This document shows positions 61,937 to 64,000 of a stretch of 64,000 bases of DNA, in pieces. The position numbers and the translations under genes were made by a program. The DNA comes from JAHEJA01 sp965656445 (GTDB taxonomy: Bacteria > Pseudomonadota > Alphaproteobacteria > Rhodobacterales > Rhodobacteraceae), in NCBI GenBank assembly GCA_965656445.1, contig CBFHKO010000002.1, positions 1 through 64,000 of the forward strand, read 5' to 3'. Below the pieces are notes generated by a model. The model worked only from the letters and a program-made list of their open reading frames with translations, was not told where the DNA came from and did not search any database. Position 1 is the stretch's first letter. The number at the start of each line of letters is the position of its first letter.

Positions 61937-63169
61937 ATGCCTAAAAATCGATTAACAGCTCAACTTTTGAATTCTAACTTAGAAGCAGGCAATTATTACG
62001 ATGACAACGGAACTGGGTTATATTTTAAGGTCAGCAAAGCAGGGTCAAAGGCTTGGTCTCAAAAAATCAGGTTTAATGGCAAGCAGCTAGAGTTAGGTCT
62101 AGGAAGCTATCCAACCATTTCCCTGACCGAAGCACGCAAGCGAGCCGCAGACAACAAATCACTGACTGCCCAAGGCATTAACCCCAAGACTGCCAAAGCA
62201 AAACCAGTGACAGTTCCTACGTTCGCTCAGATTGCTGACGAAGTTATCCGCATTCAGCAGAAAAGCCTGACAAACCATAAGCATCGAGAGCAATGGCGGT
62301 CTACAATCGAAACCTATGCGTTTCCCAAAATTGGAGACAAACCAATAAATGAAATATCTGTGAATGATATCCATGACCTCTTGAGGCCGATATGGGACAC
62401 TAAAACAGAGACAGCTAGTAGGCTACGAGGCAGGATTGAAAAGGTTTTTGACTTTGCAATTGTGAAGCAGCATGTGCCACCACCCAACCCGGCTACATGG
62501 AAGGGTAACTTGTCTGCCCTTTTACCTGTTAAGTCAAAGGTCACAACTGTTGATCATCACCCTGCGCTTGCACTTGAAGATGCACAGAGGTGGTGGGCTG
62601 AACTAAAGCATCGGAGTGGAAATGGGGCCCTCGCCCTCAAAATGCTAACACTATGCACGAGTAGATCAGGTGAAATTAGAGGGATGCATTGGGATGAGAT
62701 TGAACTCTTCAGTTCCTCAAAGATACGAGAATTGGGTTACGTTGGTATATGGACATGTCCTGCAAATAGAATGAAGGCCAAAAGAGAGCACCGCGTTCCA
62801 ATAATACAGCCCATGTTAAATTTACTTCAGCATGACGGTAGCAAATCAGGGTTAGTCTTTCCTTCACGAAATAACACTCCAGTGTCTGACATGACGTTAT
62901 CTGCTGTCATGAAGCGCATGCACAAGGCAGATGATCTTGGGTTTCTGGATCGAGACAATCAAAGACCTGCTGTGCCACATGGGTTAAGGTCTACATTCAG
63001 GGATTGGGTTGCTGAAACTGGACAATCTCGAGAGGCTGCAGAACTACAACTCGCACACAAATTTGGTAGCAAAGTTGAGCACTCCTACTACAGAACCGAT
63101 TTGTTAGATCATAGGGCTAAACTGCTAACGGCGTGGTTTACGTTTTTAGAAGCCGACAGCCGTGTGTAA
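61937..63169 (+). CDS. Tyrosine-type site-specific integrase (P4/DUF4102 type)
   Basis: A 410-residue integrase. The N-terminal DUF4102 domain has GLYFKVSKAGSKAWSQKI and LGLGSYPTISLTEARKRA. The catalytic domain carries R243 (TSRSGE), H348 and R351 (PHGLRSTFRDW), H374 and the nucleophile Y384 (VEHSYYRTDLL), so it looks functional. It integrates mobile elements, often at tRNA genes. The start at 61937 (MPKNRLTAQL) is taken because the 20 residues coded before it are from the G-rich leader. The element probably extends right beyond the window. Confidence 0.9.
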   Translation: MPKNRLTAQLLNSNLEAGNYYDDNGTGLYFKVSKAGSKAWSQKIRFNGKQLELGLGSYPTISLTEARKRAADNKSLTAQGINPKTAKAKPVTVPTFAQIADEVIRIQQKSLTNHKHREQWRSTIETYAFPKIGDKPINEISVNDIHDLLRPIWDTKTETASRLRGRIEKVFDFAIVKQHVPPPNPATWKGNLSALLPVKSKVTTVDHHPALALEDAQRWWAELKHRSGNGALALKMLTLCTSRSGEIRGMHWDEIELFSSSKIRELGYVGIWTCPANRMKAKREHRVPIIQPMLNLLQHDGSKSGLVFPSRNNTPVSDMTLSAVMKRMHKADDLGFLDRDNQRPAVPHGLRSTFRDWVAETGQSREAAELQLAHKFGSKVEHSYYRTDLLDHRAKLLTAWFTFLEADSRV

Positions 63170-63480
63170 AGCTACAGGAAACTTTGCGATTTTGTAACAT
63201 AGGTGAATGAGAAAGTGCTATTCTTAATATCAAGCGCGTTTAGCCAGAGATGGAAATGCTTCAGTTGCAAACGCTGCAATATACTCAAAGCTGGTTCAGT
63301 CAGCGCAGGGTTCTATGCAATACAAATGCATCAGAGATCACTTTAGGATCTAGCAGCGCAGCCGCTACTATTGGAAGCTCCTGCAAACCAAAATCAGGAA
63401 TACTCACATGTAAGGCAAGAACAGCGGCCCACGTCACTCTTGTGTCTAAACATCAATTGTTAACAATAAAAAGGAACTAC
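63170..63480. other. Gene-free stretch after the integrase
   Basis: A frame on the plus strand runs through from 63250 into the next gene but lacks a ribosome binding site and looks non-coding. No other feature was seen. Confidence 0.45.
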
Positions 63481-63828
63481 ATGACAGAATTAGACTTTAA
63501 CTATGAAGGCAAGCAGTATCGTATCGAATTGTGCGGCAACGAATTACTGTTTTATAGAATTACTCACGACTACGATCCATTTGATAAATTTGGCGAAGCA
63601 AGCGATCATTATACAACTCTCCCAACCAAAGACGTGAAGAACATCTATGGCTTGATGCAAACTCTTGCAGGGGCCTGTGCCACGCTCATCCACACAGCTT
63701 CACTTGGCTATTACTATTTCGATGTATCCGATAATCGACTGCAATACCTGTACGAACGGTTTTGTAAATTATTACCCGGGTACAGGTATGTTTGTGAAGG
63801 CGATCATGTCTATCTTTTTAAGCAATGA
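63481..63828 (+). CDS. Hypothetical protein (115 aa)
   Basis: I do not recognise a family. The ATG at 63481 has AAAAAGGAACTAC before it, which decides the start over an in-frame codon at 63250. The product (MTELDFNYEGKQYRIELCGN...) is soluble, rich in aromatic residues, and has no signal peptide; two cysteines are spaced in the second half. It lies after the integrase in AT-rich DNA and is likely cargo of the same element. Confidence 0.6.
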   Translation: MTELDFNYEGKQYRIELCGNELLFYRITHDYDPFDKFGEASDHYTTLPTKDVKNIYGLMQTLAGACATLIHTASLGYYYFDVSDNRLQYLYERFCKLLPGYRYVCEGDHVYLFKQ

Positions 63829-64000
63829 GCCTTCCCATTGTTACTGGTCCATGTCTATGTTTAGGAAACGGAGGATCGGTAATTGCGGCCACCTGCTAAA
63901 GCCCAGTCAGATGAGGCTGCTCACGTTAACGGGCTGTACGGATGGTATTCGAACGTCAAGGTGAATTTGACAGCCAATCTGCTGCAATCAAGTCAATTGC

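Noticed and set aside
1..64000. CRISPR arrays and insertion-sequence transposases
   Set aside because: No regularly spaced repeats, Cas proteins or transposase motifs were seen in any frame.

Overview
The window reads as a chromosomal segment of a marine alphaproteobacterium of the family Rhodobacteraceae (Roseobacter group). This rests on the protein sequences and gene sets: an AapJQMP amino-acid ABC operon, an ATP12 assembly factor, a CIO-type cytochrome bd oxidase, a ribosomal operon that starts at rpmC with SecY-Adk inside it, DmdA/LigM-like folate-dependent demethylases, and a catabolic reductive dehalogenase. The family call is firm; no species is claimed.

Layout. 1-2242 is accessory DNA. 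A reverse-strand 23S rRNA piece runs directly into the 3' end of a ugpC-type ATPase gene, followed by an overlapping ugpQ. A 45-base 3' piece of tRNA-Phe(GAA) at 2198-2242 looks like the far attachment site of an element lying to its left. 2312-4024 holds a secreted histidine phosphatase and an acyltransferase. 4073-11338 is a leftward sulfur-handling cluster: SulP, phosphatase/SQR-like fusion, persulfide-dioxygenase-like protein, Met/His-rich periplasmic protein, two YeeE/YedE proteins and a DUF2892 protein. Upstream of it lie a Crp/Fnr and an Rrf2 regulator. A 1-Cys peroxiredoxin and cydAB plus a small DUF2474 protein follow on the other strand (11459-14704). The two promoters of this block share the same palindromes. 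14854-16986 has a phosphohexomutase and a 2OG-Fe(II) oxygenase-like gene.

17251-26991 is the spc/alpha ribosomal region (rpmC to rplQ with secY, adk and rpoA), broken up by several terminator-like hairpins. 27107-32614 is a run of closely spaced, often overlapping housekeeping genes (HtrA protease, rarA, crcB, pseudouridine synthase, HAD phosphatase, ATP12). 32826-37262 is aapJQMP. 37301-43676 is a leftward housekeeping stretch (ferredoxin protein, sterol desaturase family, argB, engB, MOSC, yidC, GNAT).

44162-49140 mixes a DmdA-like GcvT-family gene, an orphan Imm11/DUF1629-like gene, hpd with a divergent Lrp regulator, and a LuxR-type regulator. 49233-61421 is the most unusual part. It holds a LigM-like O-demethylase, a soluble reductive dehalogenase fused to its own reductase (with a frameshift at a G8 tract near the N-terminus), a metallo-beta-lactamase-fold hydrolase, two formylglycine-type sulfatases, a MarR regulator with operator-like repeats, and a TctCBA transporter. 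Together these suggest uptake and breakdown of sulfated, methoxylated and halogenated aromatics such as algal bromophenol derivatives; this is inference from gene content. 61937-63828 begins another accessory segment with an intact tyrosine integrase and a small unknown gene.
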